Shown here: positions 35,534 to 45,296 of the stretch, in pieces | Position numbering within the stretch: the first letter of the stretch is position 1 | How the letters are laid out: every line of letters starts with the position of its first letter | Assembly: GCF_900142665.1 (NCBI RefSeq) | Contig: NZ_FRBR01000004.1 | Coordinates: forward strand, 186,001 to 250,000 | DNA: 64,000 nucleotides | Reading direction: 5' to 3' | From: Roseovarius pacificus | GTDB lineage: Bacteria; Pseudomonadota; Alphaproteobacteria; Rhodobacterales; Rhodobacteraceae | Notes under the pieces: model-generated | The model's input: the letters and a program-made list of their open reading frames with translations, nothing else | Told to the model about the DNA's origin: nothing | The model's database searches: none | Program-made: the position numbers and the translations under genes

Positions 35534-37119
35534 GTGTGCTGACGGTCAAGGATCTGACGGTGGGGTTCCGGCAGGACGGGCAGGTCGTGCAGGCGGTGCA
35601 TGGCGTATCGTTCAGCGTGGACCGGGGCGAGACCGTGGCGCTGGTGGGGGAAAGCGGCTCGGGCAAGTCGGTGACGGCGCTCAGCACCGTGACGCTGCTG
35701 GGGCCATCGGCGCAGGTGGCGGGCAGTGTCACCTATGACGGGCAGGAGATGATCGGCGCACCGGACAAGCGGCTGCGGCAGGTGCGGGGCAACGATATCA
35801 GCTTCATCTTTCAGGAGCCGATGACATCGCTCAACCCGCTGCACACGCTGGAGCGGCAGATCACTGAATCTCTGGAACTGCATCAGGGCCTGACCGGCGA
35901 AGAGGCGCGCGCGCGGATCGTCGAATTGCTGGAGCGCGTCGGCATCCGCGACGCCGAAAGCCGGCTGACCGCCTATCCGCACCAGTTGTCCGGCGGGCAG
36001 CGCCAGCGGGTGATGATCGCGATGGCACTGGCCAACAAGCCCGACATCCTGATCGCGGACGAACCCACCACGGCGCTGGACGTGACCATTCAGGCGCAGA
36101 TCCTCGAGCTTCTGGATGAGCTGAAGCGCGAGGAGGGGATGGGCCTGTTGTTCATCACCCACGATCTGAACGTGGTGCAGCGCATTGCCGACAAGGTCTG
36201 CGTGATGAAGGATGGCCGCATTGTCGAGGCCGGGCCGACCGCCGGGATTTTTGCCGATCCGCAGCACGAGTATACCCGCAAGCTTCTGGCCGCGCGCCCC
36301 TCGGGGCATCCCGATCCCGTGCCGTCCGGCGCGCGCGAGCTGGTGAAAACCGACCGACTGCGCGTCTGGTTCCCGATCCAGAAAGGGTTCATGCGCAGGA
36401 CCGTGGGCCATGTGAAGGCGGTGAACGATGCCAGTATCGCCGTGCGCGCGGGGGAAACGCTGGGCATCGTGGGCGAAAGCGGCTCGGGCAAGACGACGCT
36501 GGCGCTGGCGATCATGCGGCTGATCCAGTCCGAGGGCGGGATCGCCTTTGACGGTGAGGATGTGCATGGCTGGTCCACCCGCGCGCTGCGCCGTCGCCGC
36601 GCGGATATGCAGATCGTGTTTCAGGACCCGTTCGGCAGCCTGTCGCCGCGCATGACCTGCGAACAGATCATCGCCGAGGGCCTTGGCGTGCATGGCAACC
36701 CGGACGGGCGCAAGGAGCGCGATCTGGTCGCCGAGGTGATGGACGAGGTCGATCTGAACCCGGCGACGATGGATCGCTACCCGCACGAGTTTTCCGGCGG
36801 GCAGCGTCAGCGCATCGCCATTGCCCGCGCCATGATCCTGCGGCCCAAGATGGTGGTGCTGGACGAACCCACCAGCGCGCTGGACATGACGGTGCAGGTG
36901 CAGATCGTGGACCTGTTGCGCCGCTTGCAGGTGAAATACGGGCTGGCCTATCTGTTCATCAGCCACGATCTGGCCGTGGTGCGCGCCATGAGCCACCGGG
37001 TGGTGGTGATGAAACAGGGCGACATCGTCGAATACGGCAGCGCCGGGGATGTGTTCGAACGCCCGCAGACCGAGTACGCCCGGACGCTGCTTCAGGCGGC
37101 GCTGGACCTGTCGGCCTGA
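35530..37119 (+). CDS. yejF: Peptide ABC transporter ATP-binding protein YejF (two cassettes)
   Basis: The 529-aa product carries two complete ABC ATPase domains. Each has a Walker A motif (GESGSGKS and GESGSGKT), a signature ([12 protein letters not shown] and [12 protein letters not shown]) and a Walker B motif with switch His. It energises uptake through YejB/YejE on the cytoplasmic side. The ATG at 35530 lies within the yejE stop (ATGA). Its 3' end overlaps the convergent phosphatase-family gene by 28 bases. Confidence 0.95.
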   Translation: MSVLTVKDLTVGFRQDGQVVQAVHGVSFSVDRGETVALVGESGSGKSVTALSTVTLLGPSAQVAGSVTYDGQEMIGAPDKRLRQVRGNDISFIFQEPMTSLNPLHTLERQITESLELHQGLTGEEARARIVELLERVGIRDAESRLTAYPHQLSGGQRQRVMIAMALANKPDILIADEPTTALDVTIQAQILELLDELKREEGMGLLFITHDLNVVQRIADKVCVMKDGRIVEAGPTAGIFADPQHEYTRKLLAARPSGHPDPVPSGARELVKTDRLRVWFPIQKGFMRRTVGHVKAVNDASIAVRAGETLGIVGESGSGKTTLALAIMRLIQSEGGIAFDGEDVHGWSTRALRRRRADMQIVFQDPFGSLSPRMTCEQIIAEGLGVHGNPDGRKERDLVAEVMDEVDLNPATMDRYPHEFSGGQRQRIAIARAMILRPKMVVLDEPTSALDMTVQVQIVDLLRRLQVKYGLAYLFISHDLAVVRAMSHRVVVMKQGDIVEYGSAGDVFERPQTEYARTLLQAALDLSA

Positions 37120-38042
37120 CCTGCACCGCAGGGCAGGTTCAGGTCTATGACAACCGCCGCGTGGTCGCTGGCATGGGGCCGGTGATGGCCGGTCTGCGGC
37201 AGGTGCACGCCGGTGTGGCGCGCGGCCTCCAGCCCCATCCCCTGACGGTGGATCTCGGGGATCGCATCGGGGCAGGCGCGCGCCAGCGCCGGGCTGGCCA
37301 GCATCTTGTCGGGGCGTCCGTACTGGCCCGACCACGCATCGTGATAGGACCAGCGCTCGCCGCGCGGCAGGCGCTCCATCAGGTTGACGGAGAACGGCGG
37401 CAGGATGGGGGCCGTGGCGGGGGGCTGCGCCGGGTGCCACGGGTCATTCACATCGCCAAGGATCAGCCACATCGCCCCTGCGGGCGCGTCAAAGCGGCGT
37501 TCGATCAGGCGGCGGGTGGCCTGCGCCTCGAGCGCGCGGACGGGAAAGGCGGCGTCGGCATCCGGGTAGGGGGCCTTGAAATGCACCGCGAACAGGGTCA
37601 GCCCCGGCAGGTCGATGCGCAGGCAATCGCGGCGGAACACGGGCGTATCGGGCTCCTGTCCGGGCAGGGGGCGCAGGCCCAGATCGCCGGGCGTCAGGCT
37701 GGCATGGCTGGCCACCTCCAGCGGCGCGATGCGGCTGAGCAGCGCCAGGTCCAGACCGCGCCCGTCATTGCCCGGCAGGCAGGCGCGGTGCGGATAGGGG
37801 GGCACCCCGGCGGGGATCAGGACGCGGTCGTGGAAATGATCCAGCGTGGCGCGGTCGAAGACCTCTTGCAGGATCACCACATCGGCGCGCAGATCGCCGA
37901 TCACCTGAGCGGTCAGCGCCCGGTCACGCCGGTCCAGCGCGGGATCGTCGGCCTCGGGCGTGTCATCGTCGCGCGCACCGCCCAGATGTCCGCCCCGCAG
38001 GCGCAGGTTCTGAACGTTGAAACTGGCGATGCGTATATGCAT
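37092..38042 (-). CDS. Endonuclease/exonuclease/phosphatase family protein
   Basis: The 316-aa product has the EEP metal-dependent fold: IASFNVQNL at the N-terminus, VVILQEVFDR, GLDLALLSR, LFAVHFKAP, ILGDVNDPW and the terminal SDHAAVVIDL. No signal peptide is evident, so it is probably cytoplasmic. It may hydrolyse nucleic acid or phosphoester substrates, and the motifs do not say which. It overlaps the end of yejF on the other strand and lies just five bases downstream of hemN, perhaps co-transcribed with it. Confidence 0.87.
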   Translation of the reverse strand: MHIRIASFNVQNLRLRGGHLGGARDDDTPEADDPALDRRDRALTAQVIGDLRADVVILQEVFDRATLDHFHDRVLIPAGVPPYPHRACLPGNDGRGLDLALLSRIAPLEVASHASLTPGDLGLRPLPGQEPDTPVFRRDCLRIDLPGLTLFAVHFKAPYPDADAAFPVRALEAQATRRLIERRFDAPAGAMWLILGDVNDPWHPAQPPATAPILPPFSVNLMERLPRGERWSYHDAWSGQYGRPDKMLASPALARACPDAIPEIHRQGMGLEAARHTGVHLPQTGHHRPHASDHAAVVIDLNLPCGAGQADRSSAA

Positions 38043-38047
38043 CGGCC

Positions 38048-39403
38048 CTAGATGGCCGAGCTGTGGCCCGCCGTGCTGAGTTCGTAGGCGTCGAAGCTGC
38101 GGGCGATCATGCGCGTGAGCGGGCGGGCCTCGTGCGGGACGAACATGCCGCCCTCGTCCACCTGCAACAGGCCGGGGAACTGCGCCGCGCTGTCATCCAG
38201 CATCTTGCGCACGGCCTGAGGCGTGATGCCGAAGGTTGCGCACATCTCGGCGCTGTCGATGCGGAATTCGCACATCAACTGCTCGATCATCCGGCTGCGC
38301 AGTCGGTCTTCGTCGCTGAAGGCATGGCCGCGCGTGGTGGAAAACCGGCCATCGCGGATGGCGGCGGTATGCGCGCCGGTGGCCGGGGCGTTCTGCGCAT
38401 AGCCTTGCGGGAATTTCGAGATCGACGACGCCCCCACACCGATCAGCACCTCGGCGGTGTCGTCGGTATAGCCCTGGAAATTGCGGCGCAACCGGCCCGT
38501 CTTTTGCGCGATGGTCAGCCCGTCGGTCTGGGTGGCGAAGTGGTCGATGCCGATCTCGGCGTAATTGTCCCACATGAACAGCCGCCGCGCGGTATCGAAC
38601 AGGTCCAGCCGTTCCTCGGGGGTGGGCAGGGCATCGGAGGGCAGCAATTGCTGCCGCTTGGCCATCCACGGAACATGCGCATACCCATAAAGCGCGACCC
38701 GGTCGGGATTGAGCGACAACAGTTTCTGCACACTTTCAGTGATGCGCTCCCTGGTCTGGTGCGGCAGGCCATAGAGGATATCGGCGTTCAGGCTGGCCAC
38801 GCCGCGGGCGCGAATCTCGTCGGCGGCCCATTTGGTGATGTCATAGCCTTGCAGCCGTCCGATCGACTGCTGGATTTCCTCGTTGAAATCCTGCACCCCG
38901 ATCGAGGCGCGGTTCATCCCCGCCGCCGCCAGCGCATCCAGCCGCGCGGAGTCGATCTCGTTGGGGTCGATTTCCACCGAGAATTCGGTTTCGTCGGTGA
39001 ACGGCGCGATCTCCTTGATCGCTCCGGCCAGGTCTTCCATCATGCCGGGCTGCAACAGCGTGGGCGTTCCCCCGCCCCAGTGCAGGCGCGACAGGCGCAC
39101 GCCCTCGGGCAGGTGTTGCCCCAGCATCGCCAGTTCGGACTTGAGCGTTTCCAGATAGGCGATCACCGGCGCGTCGCTTTGGGTGCCCTGCGTGCGGCAG
39201 GCGCAGAACCAGCACAGCCGACGGCAGAAAGGGACGTGAACATAGAGCGAGATTTTCGCGCCCTGCGGGATCTCCTCGATCCAGCGGGTGAAGTCCCCGG
39301 CGCCGATGTCGCGCCCGAAATGCGGGGCCGTCGGATAGCTGGTGTAACGCGGAACCTTCGCGTCAAACAGCCCCAGTGCGGCGAGTTGTGCTTTCGTAAC
39401 CAT
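38048..39403 (-). CDS. hemN: Oxygen-independent coproporphyrinogen III oxidase
   Basis: The 451-aa radical SAM enzyme converts coproporphyrinogen III to protoporphyrinogen IX without oxygen. The iron-sulfur cysteines are in YVHVPFCRRLCWFCACR (Cys60, 64, 67). PRYTSYPTAPHF near the N-terminus and GGGTPTLL are HemN landmarks, and the C-terminal HemN domain follows. An FNR box lies 36 bases before its start and is shared with divergent fnrL, so low oxygen should switch it on. Confidence 0.96.
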   Translation of the reverse strand: MVTKAQLAALGLFDAKVPRYTSYPTAPHFGRDIGAGDFTRWIEEIPQGAKISLYVHVPFCRRLCWFCACRTQGTQSDAPVIAYLETLKSELAMLGQHLPEGVRLSRLHWGGGTPTLLQPGMMEDLAGAIKEIAPFTDETEFSVEIDPNEIDSARLDALAAAGMNRASIGVQDFNEEIQQSIGRLQGYDITKWAADEIRARGVASLNADILYGLPHQTRERITESVQKLLSLNPDRVALYGYAHVPWMAKRQQLLPSDALPTPEERLDLFDTARRLFMWDNYAEIGIDHFATQTDGLTIAQKTGRLRRNFQGYTDDTAEVLIGVGASSISKFPQGYAQNAPATGAHTAAIRDGRFSTTRGHAFSDEDRLRSRMIEQLMCEFRIDSAEMCATFGITPQAVRKMLDDSAAQFPGLLQVDEGGMFVPHEARPLTRMIARSFDAYELSTAGHSSAI

Positions 39404-39438
39404 GACGACTGCGTTAAGGTACGCGCCGACAGCAAGCC

Positions 39439-39452
39439 TTGATTCAGATCAA
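39439..39452. promoter_or_regulatory. FNR box between hemN and fnrL
   Basis: TTGATTCAGATCAA is a perfect match to TTGAT-N4-ATCAA. It is 36 bases from the hemN start and 24 bases before the fnrL start, so it fits FnrL activation of hemN and control of fnrL by its own product. Confidence 0.88.
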
Positions 39453-39476
39453 TCCTCCCCCCAAAGTGATCACGCC

Positions 39477-40223
39477 ATGCTTAAAGAAGATACATACGAC
39501 ATAGCCCGCGATTGCGGCGAGTGCCCGATTCGGCATCGCGCGGTCTGTGCCCGATGCGAGGTGGATGAACTGGAACAGCTGGACCAGATCAAGTATTACC
39601 GCAATTTCGAGGCCGGTCAGACGGTCACATGGGCCGGGGACAAGATGGATTTCGTGGGCTCGGTCGTGTCCGGGATCGCCACCCTGACCCAGACGATGGA
39701 AGACGGGCGCACCCAGATGGTGGGCCTTCTGCTGCCCAGCGATTTCGTCGGCCGCCCCGGCCGGCGCACCGCCGCCTATGACGTGGTGGCGACCACCGAT
39801 CTGGTGATGTGCTGTTTCCGCAAGCAACCGTTCGAGGACATGATGAACCGCACGCCGCATATCGCGCAGCGGCTGCTGGAAATGACGCTCGATGAACTGG
39901 ACGCGGCGCGCGAATGGATGCTGGTCCTGGGCCGCAAGACCGCGCGGGAAAAGATCGCCAGCCTGCTGTCGATCATCGGCCGGCGCGATGCCGCGTTGCA
40001 CATGGCGGGCCGGGAAGGGCCGATGGTGTTCGACCTGCCCCTGACGCGCGAGGCGATGGCCGATTACCTGGGGCTGACGCTGGAAACGGTCAGCCGCCAG
40101 ATTTCGGCGCTGAAAAAAGACGGCGTGATCGTTCTGGAAGGCAAGCGCCACGTCACCATCCCCGATTTCAACCGCCTGCTGGACGAGGCGGGGGACGACA
40201 GCGACGGCGGGTTGCTGGCCTGA
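39477..40223 (+). CDS. fnrL: Crp/Fnr family oxygen-sensing regulator FnrL
   Basis: The 248-aa product has the cysteines expected for a [4Fe-4S] cluster: Cys13, Cys16 and Cys24 near the N-terminus plus Cys112/113, as in Rhodobacter FnrL. A cyclic-nucleotide-binding-like fold is followed by a helix-turn-helix with recognition helix LTLETVSRQ, whose ExxSR residues read TTGAT/ATCAA sites. When oxygen is low the dimer activates respiratory and heme genes. FNR boxes occur before fnrL/hemN, usp/ccoN and ccoG in this window. The start at 39477 fits homologues; a longer frame from 39402 overlaps hemN. Confidence 0.96.
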   Translation: MLKEDTYDIARDCGECPIRHRAVCARCEVDELEQLDQIKYYRNFEAGQTVTWAGDKMDFVGSVVSGIATLTQTMEDGRTQMVGLLLPSDFVGRPGRRTAAYDVVATTDLVMCCFRKQPFEDMMNRTPHIAQRLLEMTLDELDAAREWMLVLGRKTAREKIASLLSIIGRRDAALHMAGREGPMVFDLPLTREAMADYLGLTLETVSRQISALKKDGVIVLEGKRHVTIPDFNRLLDEAGDDSDGGLLA

Positions 40224-40279
40224 CCCTTTCGGTGGGGCGTCCCTGCCTTCATCACGGCCTCTCAGAACCAAACAGAATC

Positions 40280-40308
40280 AAAAAGGCGCGCCCGGATCGG
40301 GGCGCGCC
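40280..40308 (-). terminator. Rho-independent terminator of the universal stress protein gene
   Basis: On the minus strand GGCGCGCCC pairs with GGGCGCGCC around a six-base loop and is followed by TTTTTGATT, 23 bases past the stop codon. Confidence 0.85.
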
Positions 40309-40330
40309 CTGCAATGGTCCGGTTTGCGGC

Positions 40331-41170
40331 TCAATGCGCCATGAACACCGGCAGTTTCGCCTGTTCCAGCATGTATCGGGTCGCACCGCCGAACACCGCC
40401 TCGCGGAAGCGCGAGTGCCCATAGGCCCCCATCACCACCATGTCGGCATCCATGTCCGCGGCATGGCGCATCATCACGTCCGACACGCGCGGCAGGGTCT
40501 TGGACAGCACGTCGATCTCGACCTTGACGTCATGGCGCGCCAGGTATTGCGACAGCATCCCGCCGGGGTCCGACCGGTTCGGCCCGTGTGTCGGCGGGTC
40601 GATCACCACCACATGCGCGACATCGGCCTGTATCAGCATCGGCAAGGCGGCCCGCACGGCGATCAGCGCCTCGGGGCTTTCGTTCCAGCCGATCATGATG
40701 CGCTGGGGCGCGGGGGCCGGCTTGGCGTTGTCGGGCACGATCAGGGCAGGCGTGTGGGCTTCGAACAGGGCCGATTCGGTGACCGGCTCCAACTCGGCGC
40801 CGTGCCCTTCGCCATAGGGCTGCGCCAGAACGACGAGGTCCGAGAACCGCGCCCGCGAGGCCACATGCCGGCCCAGATCGGCCAGTTGCGCTACCCCGGT
40901 TTCCGAGGCCCAGCGCAGGCCGGACCCGTCCAGCATTTTGGTGACGCGCTTTTCGATGGCTTCCGATTCTTCATGGGCGCGGGTGATCGTCTCCTGCAAT
41001 ACGACCGCACTTGCCCCGGCATAGTAATACCCGGCCTGGCTGCGATCGACGCCAAGACACAACACGTCCAGATGGGCGTCATGGGCTTTGGCCATTTCCA
41101 TGGCGTGGTTCAACACGCCCTCGGCCAGGTTTTCATCCGTGATAACGGAAAACAGGCTGTTGTAAGTCAT
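40331..41170 (-). CDS. Universal stress protein, two UspA domains
   Basis: The 279-aa product holds two UspA-like domains. The second keeps the ATP-binding pattern MGAYGHSRFREAVFGGATRYML, while the first is degenerate. Such proteins accumulate under stress and in anaerobiosis. The gene is divergent from ccoN, with an FNR box 63 bases before its start, and has its own terminator, so FnrL control is likely. Homologues sit at this place beside fnrL and ccoN in related genomes. Confidence 0.92.
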   Translation of the reverse strand: MTYNSLFSVITDENLAEGVLNHAMEMAKAHDAHLDVLCLGVDRSQAGYYYAGASAVVLQETITRAHEESEAIEKRVTKMLDGSGLRWASETGVAQLADLGRHVASRARFSDLVVLAQPYGEGHGAELEPVTESALFEAHTPALIVPDNAKPAPAPQRIMIGWNESPEALIAVRAALPMLIQADVAHVVVIDPPTHGPNRSDPGGMLSQYLARHDVKVEIDVLSKTLPRVSDVMMRHAADMDADMVVMGAYGHSRFREAVFGGATRYMLEQAKLPVFMAH

Positions 41171-41232
41171 TTCGCGGTTTCCTCATGGCTAAGGTCTCTG
41201 GTTAGAATAGGGGCGATACTGATCGTTGTTCT

Positions 41233-41246
41233 TTGATACGCATCAA
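41233..41246. promoter_or_regulatory. FNR box, proximal to the universal stress protein gene
   Basis: TTGATACGCATCAA matches TTGAT-N4-ATCAA perfectly. It lies 63 bases upstream of the stress protein start and 127 bases upstream of ccoN. Confidence 0.85.
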
Positions 41247-41264
41247 CTAATGCGACATCGGGTC

Positions 41265-41278
41265 TTGATGCAGATCAA
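41265..41278. promoter_or_regulatory. FNR box, proximal to ccoN
   Basis: TTGATGCAGATCAA is a perfect FNR site 95 bases upstream of the ccoN start and 32 bases (centre to centre) from the previous box. Each box probably serves one of the two divergent promoters. Confidence 0.87.
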
Positions 41279-41372
41279 GGCGTTTTCTGCTGTATCTTAT
41301 CATTAACGCATCAGTCTAAACGCGCCCGTGCGACAAGTTCGAATCGCGCGGATAAAGACGAGGGGACGCAAT

Positions 41373-42977
41373 ATGACGAACTATTTCAAGCTGATCGTGC
41401 TTGGAGTGATCGCGCTTTTGGCGCTGATCGCTGCGAATTATGCGCGCGATCTGGCCTATCTGGTCAACGCGCTGACAGTCGCGCTGGCTGCGACGGGTCT
41501 TTTTATCTGGACGCTTCGCAAGACCGACGAACCCGTTCCGAACGTGGATCTTTCCGGGCAATACATGGACGGCGTCGTGCGCGCCGGGGTGATCGCCACC
41601 GCCCTCTGGGGTGTCGTCGGCTTTCTGGCCGGGACGTTCATTGCCTTTCAGCTTGCCTTTCCGCAGCTCAATTTCGACTGGGCGCAGGGTTATATGAATT
41701 TCGGGCGCTTGCGTCCCCTTCACACCTCGGCGGTGATTTTCGCCTTTGGCGGCAACGCCCTGATCGCCACGTCGTTCTATGTCGTGCAGCGCACCAGCGC
41801 CGCGCGGCTCTGGGGCGGCAACCTGGCCTGGTTCGTCTTCTGGGGCTATCAGCTCATGATCGTTCTGGCCGCCACCGGCTATGTGCTGGGCGCGACGCAG
41901 TCGAAAGAATACGCCGAACCGGAATGGTATGTCGACTGGTGGCTGACCATCGTCTGGGTGGCGTACCTGGCCGTGTTCCTCGGCACCATCGTCAAGCGCA
42001 AAGAGCGTCACATCTACGTCGCCAACTGGTTCTACCTGTCCTTCATCATCACCGTCGCGATGCTGCATATCGTGAACAACCTGAGCATCCCGGTCTCGAT
42101 CTTCGGGTCGAAATCGGTTCAGGTCTTCTCGGGCGTGCAGGACGCCATGACGCAATGGTGGTACGGCCACAACGCCGTGGGCTTCTTCCTGACCGCCGGT
42201 TTCCTTGGCATGATGTATTACTTCGTGCCCAAGCAGGCCGAACGCCCGGTGTATTCCTACAAACTGTCGATCATCCACTTCTGGGCGCTGATCTTCATCT
42301 ACATCTGGGCCGGTCCGCACCACCTGCACTACACGGCGCTGCCCGACTGGGCCTCGACGCTGGGCATGGTGTTCTCGATCGTGCTGTGGATGCCCTCCTG
42401 GGGCGGCATGATCAACGGCCTGATGACCCTGTCGGGCGCATGGGACAAGCTGCGCACCGATCCGATCATCCGCATGATGGTGATCTCGGTCGGCTTCTAC
42501 GGCATGTCCACCTTCGAGGGTCCGATGATGTCGATCCGTGCGGTGAACTCGCTGTCGCACTACACCGACTGGACCATCGGCCACGTGCATTCGGGCGCTC
42601 TGGGCTGGAACGGCATGATCACCTTCGGCGCACTCTACTTCCTGGTGCCGCGCCTGTGGAACCGTGAACGCCTGTACTCGCTCTCGATGGTCAGCTGGCA
42701 CTTCTGGCTCGCCACCATCGGCATCATCCTCTACGCCGCATCCATGTGGGTGACCGGCATCATGGAGGGCCTGATGTGGCGCGAAGTGGACGCCAACGGT
42801 TTCCTCGTCAACGCCTTTGCCGATACCGTTGCCGCCAAGTTCCCGATGTATGTGGTGCGTGGTCTGGGCGGGGTCCTGTATATCACCGGTGCAATCATCA
42901 TGTGCTACAACCTGTTCATGACCGTCAAACGGAGCCCGGCTGTCGAAGCCACCAACTCCGTTGTTCCGGCCGAATAA
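41373..42977 (+). CDS. ccoN: cbb3-type cytochrome c oxidase subunit I
   Basis: The 534-aa product is the catalytic heme-copper subunit of the high-affinity cbb3 oxidase, with about 12 membrane helices. Landmarks are [20 protein letters not shown] (heme ligand histidine), [18 protein letters not shown] (CuB histidine and catalytic tyrosine region), [15 protein letters not shown] (histidine pair) and [16 protein letters not shown] [18 protein letters not shown]. The start at 41373 has an AGGGGA site. It heads the ccoNOQP operon under FNR control. Confidence 0.97.
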   Translation: MTNYFKLIVLGVIALLALIAANYARDLAYLVNALTVALAATGLFIWTLRKTDEPVPNVDLSGQYMDGVVRAGVIATALWGVVGFLAGTFIAFQLAFPQLNFDWAQGYMNFGRLRPLHTSAVIFAFGGNALIATSFYVVQRTSAARLWGGNLAWFVFWGYQLMIVLAATGYVLGATQSKEYAEPEWYVDWWLTIVWVAYLAVFLGTIVKRKERHIYVANWFYLSFIITVAMLHIVNNLSIPVSIFGSKSVQVFSGVQDAMTQWWYGHNAVGFFLTAGFLGMMYYFVPKQAERPVYSYKLSIIHFWALIFIYIWAGPHHLHYTALPDWASTLGMVFSIVLWMPSWGGMINGLMTLSGAWDKLRTDPIIRMMVISVGFYGMSTFEGPMMSIRAVNSLSHYTDWTIGHVHSGALGWNGMITFGALYFLVPRLWNRERLYSLSMVSWHFWLATIGIILYAASMWVTGIMEGLMWREVDANGFLVNAFADTVAAKFPMYVVRGLGGVLYITGAIIMCYNLFMTVKRSPAVEATNSVVPAE

Positions 42978-42992
42978 AAGGAGCGACGGACA

Positions 42993-43790
42993 ATGGCTAC
43001 TGAAGACAAGAAACCCCCGATGCCCAAATCCGCCACCGGCGTGGGCGATCGCCCGAAGAAGCGGTCGATCCTGGACAAGCATGCGATCCTCGAGAAGAAC
43101 ATCACGCTTCTCACGATCTTTGCTTTCCTGGTGGTCACCATCGGCGGCATCGTACAGATCGCACCGCTGTTCTGGCTGGAAAACACCATCGAGGACGTAG
43201 AGGGCATGCGCCCCTACACCCCGCTGGAGCTGACGGGACGGGATATCTATGTGCGCGAAGGCTGCTACGTCTGCCACAGCCAGATGATCCGCCCCATGCG
43301 GGACGAGGTCGAACGCTATGGCCATTACAGCCTTGCGGCCGAATCGCAGTACGACCACCCGTTCCAGTGGGGCTCCAAGCGGACCGGGCCGGATCTGGCC
43401 CGCGTCGGCGGCCGCTACTCGGACGAGTGGCATGTCGATCACCTGCGCGATCCGCAAAGCGTGGTGCCGGAATCGGTGATGCCGAAATACGGCTATCTCG
43501 AAAACCGGCTGATCGAGCCGGAGCATATCGGCGATCTTCTCAGCACCCACGCGCTTGTCGGTGTGCCCTATACCGACGAGATGATCGAGAACGCGCAGGC
43601 CGACTTCCTGGCGCAGACCGATCCGTTCGGCGATTACGATGGCCTGATGGAGCGCTATGGCGACAACGTCAACGTGCGCAACTTCGACCGTCAGCCGGGG
43701 ATTTCCGAGATGGATGCGCTGGTTGCCTATCTGCAAATGCTGGGCACGCTGGTCGATTTCTCGACCTTCACGCCCGTGGCCAGCCGGTAA
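42993..43790 (+). CDS. ccoO: cbb3-type cytochrome c oxidase subunit II
   Basis: The 265-aa monoheme subunit has one N-terminal membrane helix (residues 38-60) and a periplasmic cytochrome c domain with CYVCH at 91-95 followed by [10 protein letters not shown]. The axial methionine is in [12 protein letters not shown]. It passes electrons from CcoP to CcoN. The ribosome site is AAAAGGAG. The ccoN stop lies 15 bases upstream. Confidence 0.97.
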   Translation: MATEDKKPPMPKSATGVGDRPKKRSILDKHAILEKNITLLTIFAFLVVTIGGIVQIAPLFWLENTIEDVEGMRPYTPLELTGRDIYVREGCYVCHSQMIRPMRDEVERYGHYSLAAESQYDHPFQWGSKRTGPDLARVGGRYSDEWHVDHLRDPQSVVPESVMPKYGYLENRLIEPEHIGDLLSTHALVGVPYTDEMIENAQADFLAQTDPFGDYDGLMERYGDNVNVRNFDRQPGISEMDALVAYLQMLGTLVDFSTFTPVASR

Positions 43791-43802
43791 GGGAGGATTG
43801 TC

Positions 43803-43997
43803 ATGGAAACTTATTCCCTTCTCCGCGAATTCGCCGATAGCTGGATGCTGTTGTTCCTCTTCGCGTTCTTTGTCGGTGTGGTGATCTGGGTCTTCCGGCC
43901 CGGCTCCACCAAGACCTACGAAGATCCCTCGGGCATCCCCTTCCGGCACGAAGACAAACCCGCCCGCAAGGGCGAGGGCAACGCCAAGGAGGCGTGA
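43803..43997 (+). CDS. ccoQ: cbb3-type cytochrome c oxidase subunit CcoQ
   Basis: The 64-aa product has one membrane helix ([18 protein letters not shown]) followed by [16 protein letters not shown], the CcoQ pattern. It stabilises the oxidase, especially when oxygen is present. It sits between ccoO and ccoP as in other cco operons, with GGGAGG before the start. Confidence 0.94.
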   Translation: METYSLLREFADSWMLLFLFAFFVGVVIWVFRPGSTKTYEDPSGIPFRHEDKPARKGEGNAKEA

Positions 43998-44002
43998 ACG
44001 AC

Positions 44003-44872
44003 ATGGCTAAGCAACCCAGGAAGAAACAAGAGGTCGAAACGACCGGCCACGAATGGGACGGGATCGAAGAGTATAACAATCCCCTTCCGCGCTGGTGGCT
44101 GTGGGTGTTCTACGCCACCATCGTCTGGGCCATCTGGTACACGATCGCCTATCCGGCGTGGCCGATGATCTCGGGCGCGACCGAAGGCTACAAGGGCTGG
44201 TCCACCCGCGCCAACGTGGCGCAGGAACTGGCCGAGGCCGAAGCCGCCAATGCCGAGATCAACGACAGGCTCGCCTCGGTGGAACTGGCCTCGATCTCGG
44301 ACGATCCCGAACTGGCGGGCTATGCCCGTTCGGCAGGGGCCGCCGTGTTCAAGACCTTCTGCGCCCAGTGCCACGGCTCGGGTGCGGCTGGCGCCAAGGG
44401 CTATCCCAACCTGCAAGACGACGCATGGCTTTGGGGCGGCACGATAGACGACATCCATTACACCGTATCCCACGGCATCCGGAACGAGGATGATCCCGAT
44501 GCGCGCTATTCCGAAATGCCCGCCTTCGGCGAATTGCTGGAGCCCGAGCAGATCGAGCAGGTCGTGAACTACGTCATGTCCCTGTCGCCCACCTACGAGC
44601 CGCAGGATGCGTCCCTGGTGACCGAGGGCGAGACCGTGTTCCTCGATCAGTGCGCCGTTTGTCATGGCGATGACGGCACCGGCGATATCTATCAGGGCGC
44701 GCCCAACCTGACCGACGCGATCTGGCTCTATGGCGGGGACTACGAAACGCTCATGGAAACGGTGACCAACTCGCGTTTCGGCGTGATGCCCCCGATGGGC
44801 GGGGCCAATCTGTCCGAGGCCGAGATTCGCGCCGTGGCCACTTACGTTCACCAGCTGGGCGGTGGCGAATGA
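44003..44872 (+). CDS. ccoP: cbb3-type cytochrome c oxidase subunit III (diheme)
   Basis: The 289-aa diheme subunit has one N-terminal helix ([21 protein letters not shown]) and two cytochrome c domains with CAQCH (120-124) and CAVCH (217-221). It takes electrons from soluble or membrane cytochromes. The ATG at 44003 is preferred over GTG 43994. The AAGGAGG lies only one base before the GTG, while it is ten bases before the ATG. The operon ends here with a terminator. Confidence 0.96.
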   Translation: MAKQPRKKQEVETTGHEWDGIEEYNNPLPRWWLWVFYATIVWAIWYTIAYPAWPMISGATEGYKGWSTRANVAQELAEAEAANAEINDRLASVELASISDDPELAGYARSAGAAVFKTFCAQCHGSGAAGAKGYPNLQDDAWLWGGTIDDIHYTVSHGIRNEDDPDARYSEMPAFGELLEPEQIEQVVNYVMSLSPTYEPQDASLVTEGETVFLDQCAVCHGDDGTGDIYQGAPNLTDAIWLYGGDYETLMETVTNSRFGVMPPMGGANLSEAEIRAVATYVHQLGGGE

Positions 44873-44894
44873 TCGCCCGCCCCGCATAAAGAAT

Positions 44895-44924
44895 ACCCGC
44901 AGGCGGCATGCCGTCTGCGGGTTT
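44895..44924 (+). terminator. Terminator of the ccoNOQP operon
   Basis: ACCCGCAGGCGGC pairs with GCCGTCTGCGGGT (one G-T pair) and ends in TTTC, 22 bases after the ccoP stop. Confidence 0.82.
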
Positions 44925-45043
44925 CGGCACCGGCTCTTCCGTCCTGTTCGCGCGTTTCCTGGAAGACCGGTGCCGTTCTTTTTTTCCGAAAATCGCACCC
45001 CATGTCAACGCTGTGCCGCAGTCCGCCCAGCGTCGTGCCGTGC

Positions 45044-45199
45044 TCAATCGCGCCGGCGGGCCACGGTATGGGCCTCGATCTCGGCGTTTCGGCGATTGTC
45101 GAATCGCTCGCTTTCAGCCCAGTGCGCCGGGGGCTCCCAGCGATCGCGATCATCTATGCGGGTGGCGGTCATGAAAGATTTTGCAAGGACACTCAGCAT
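45044..45199 (-). CDS. Possible small protein (51 aa), divergent from the LysR gene
   Basis: A 51-codon frame begins with MLSVLAKSFMTATRIDDRD, contains WEPPAHWAESERF and ends in a basic tail. An AAAGGAAA ribosome site lies six bases before the ATG at 45199. It is rich in charged residues and Trp, with no membrane helix or signal. I do not recognise a family. Its position in the 425-base gap between ccoP and a LysR gene, divergent from the latter, is typical of a regulator-controlled small gene. The rest of this gap (44925-45043 and 45200-45296) shows nothing clear. Confidence 0.45.
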   Translation of the reverse strand: MLSVLAKSFMTATRIDDRDRWEPPAHWAESERFDNRRNAEIEAHTVARRRD

Positions 45200-45296
45200 G
45201 GCGTTTCCTTTCCAACTGCTGTTTCTGCCTTTAATATGCCCTTGCAGCCTCCGTCCTGCGACTCAGGAATAATTCAAACCTGTAAGGTGACCTAAC

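Noticed and set aside
43994..44002. GTG 43994 as the ccoP start
   Set aside because: The Shine-Dalgarno is only one base away from it, while ATG 44003 has proper spacing and a conserved start.
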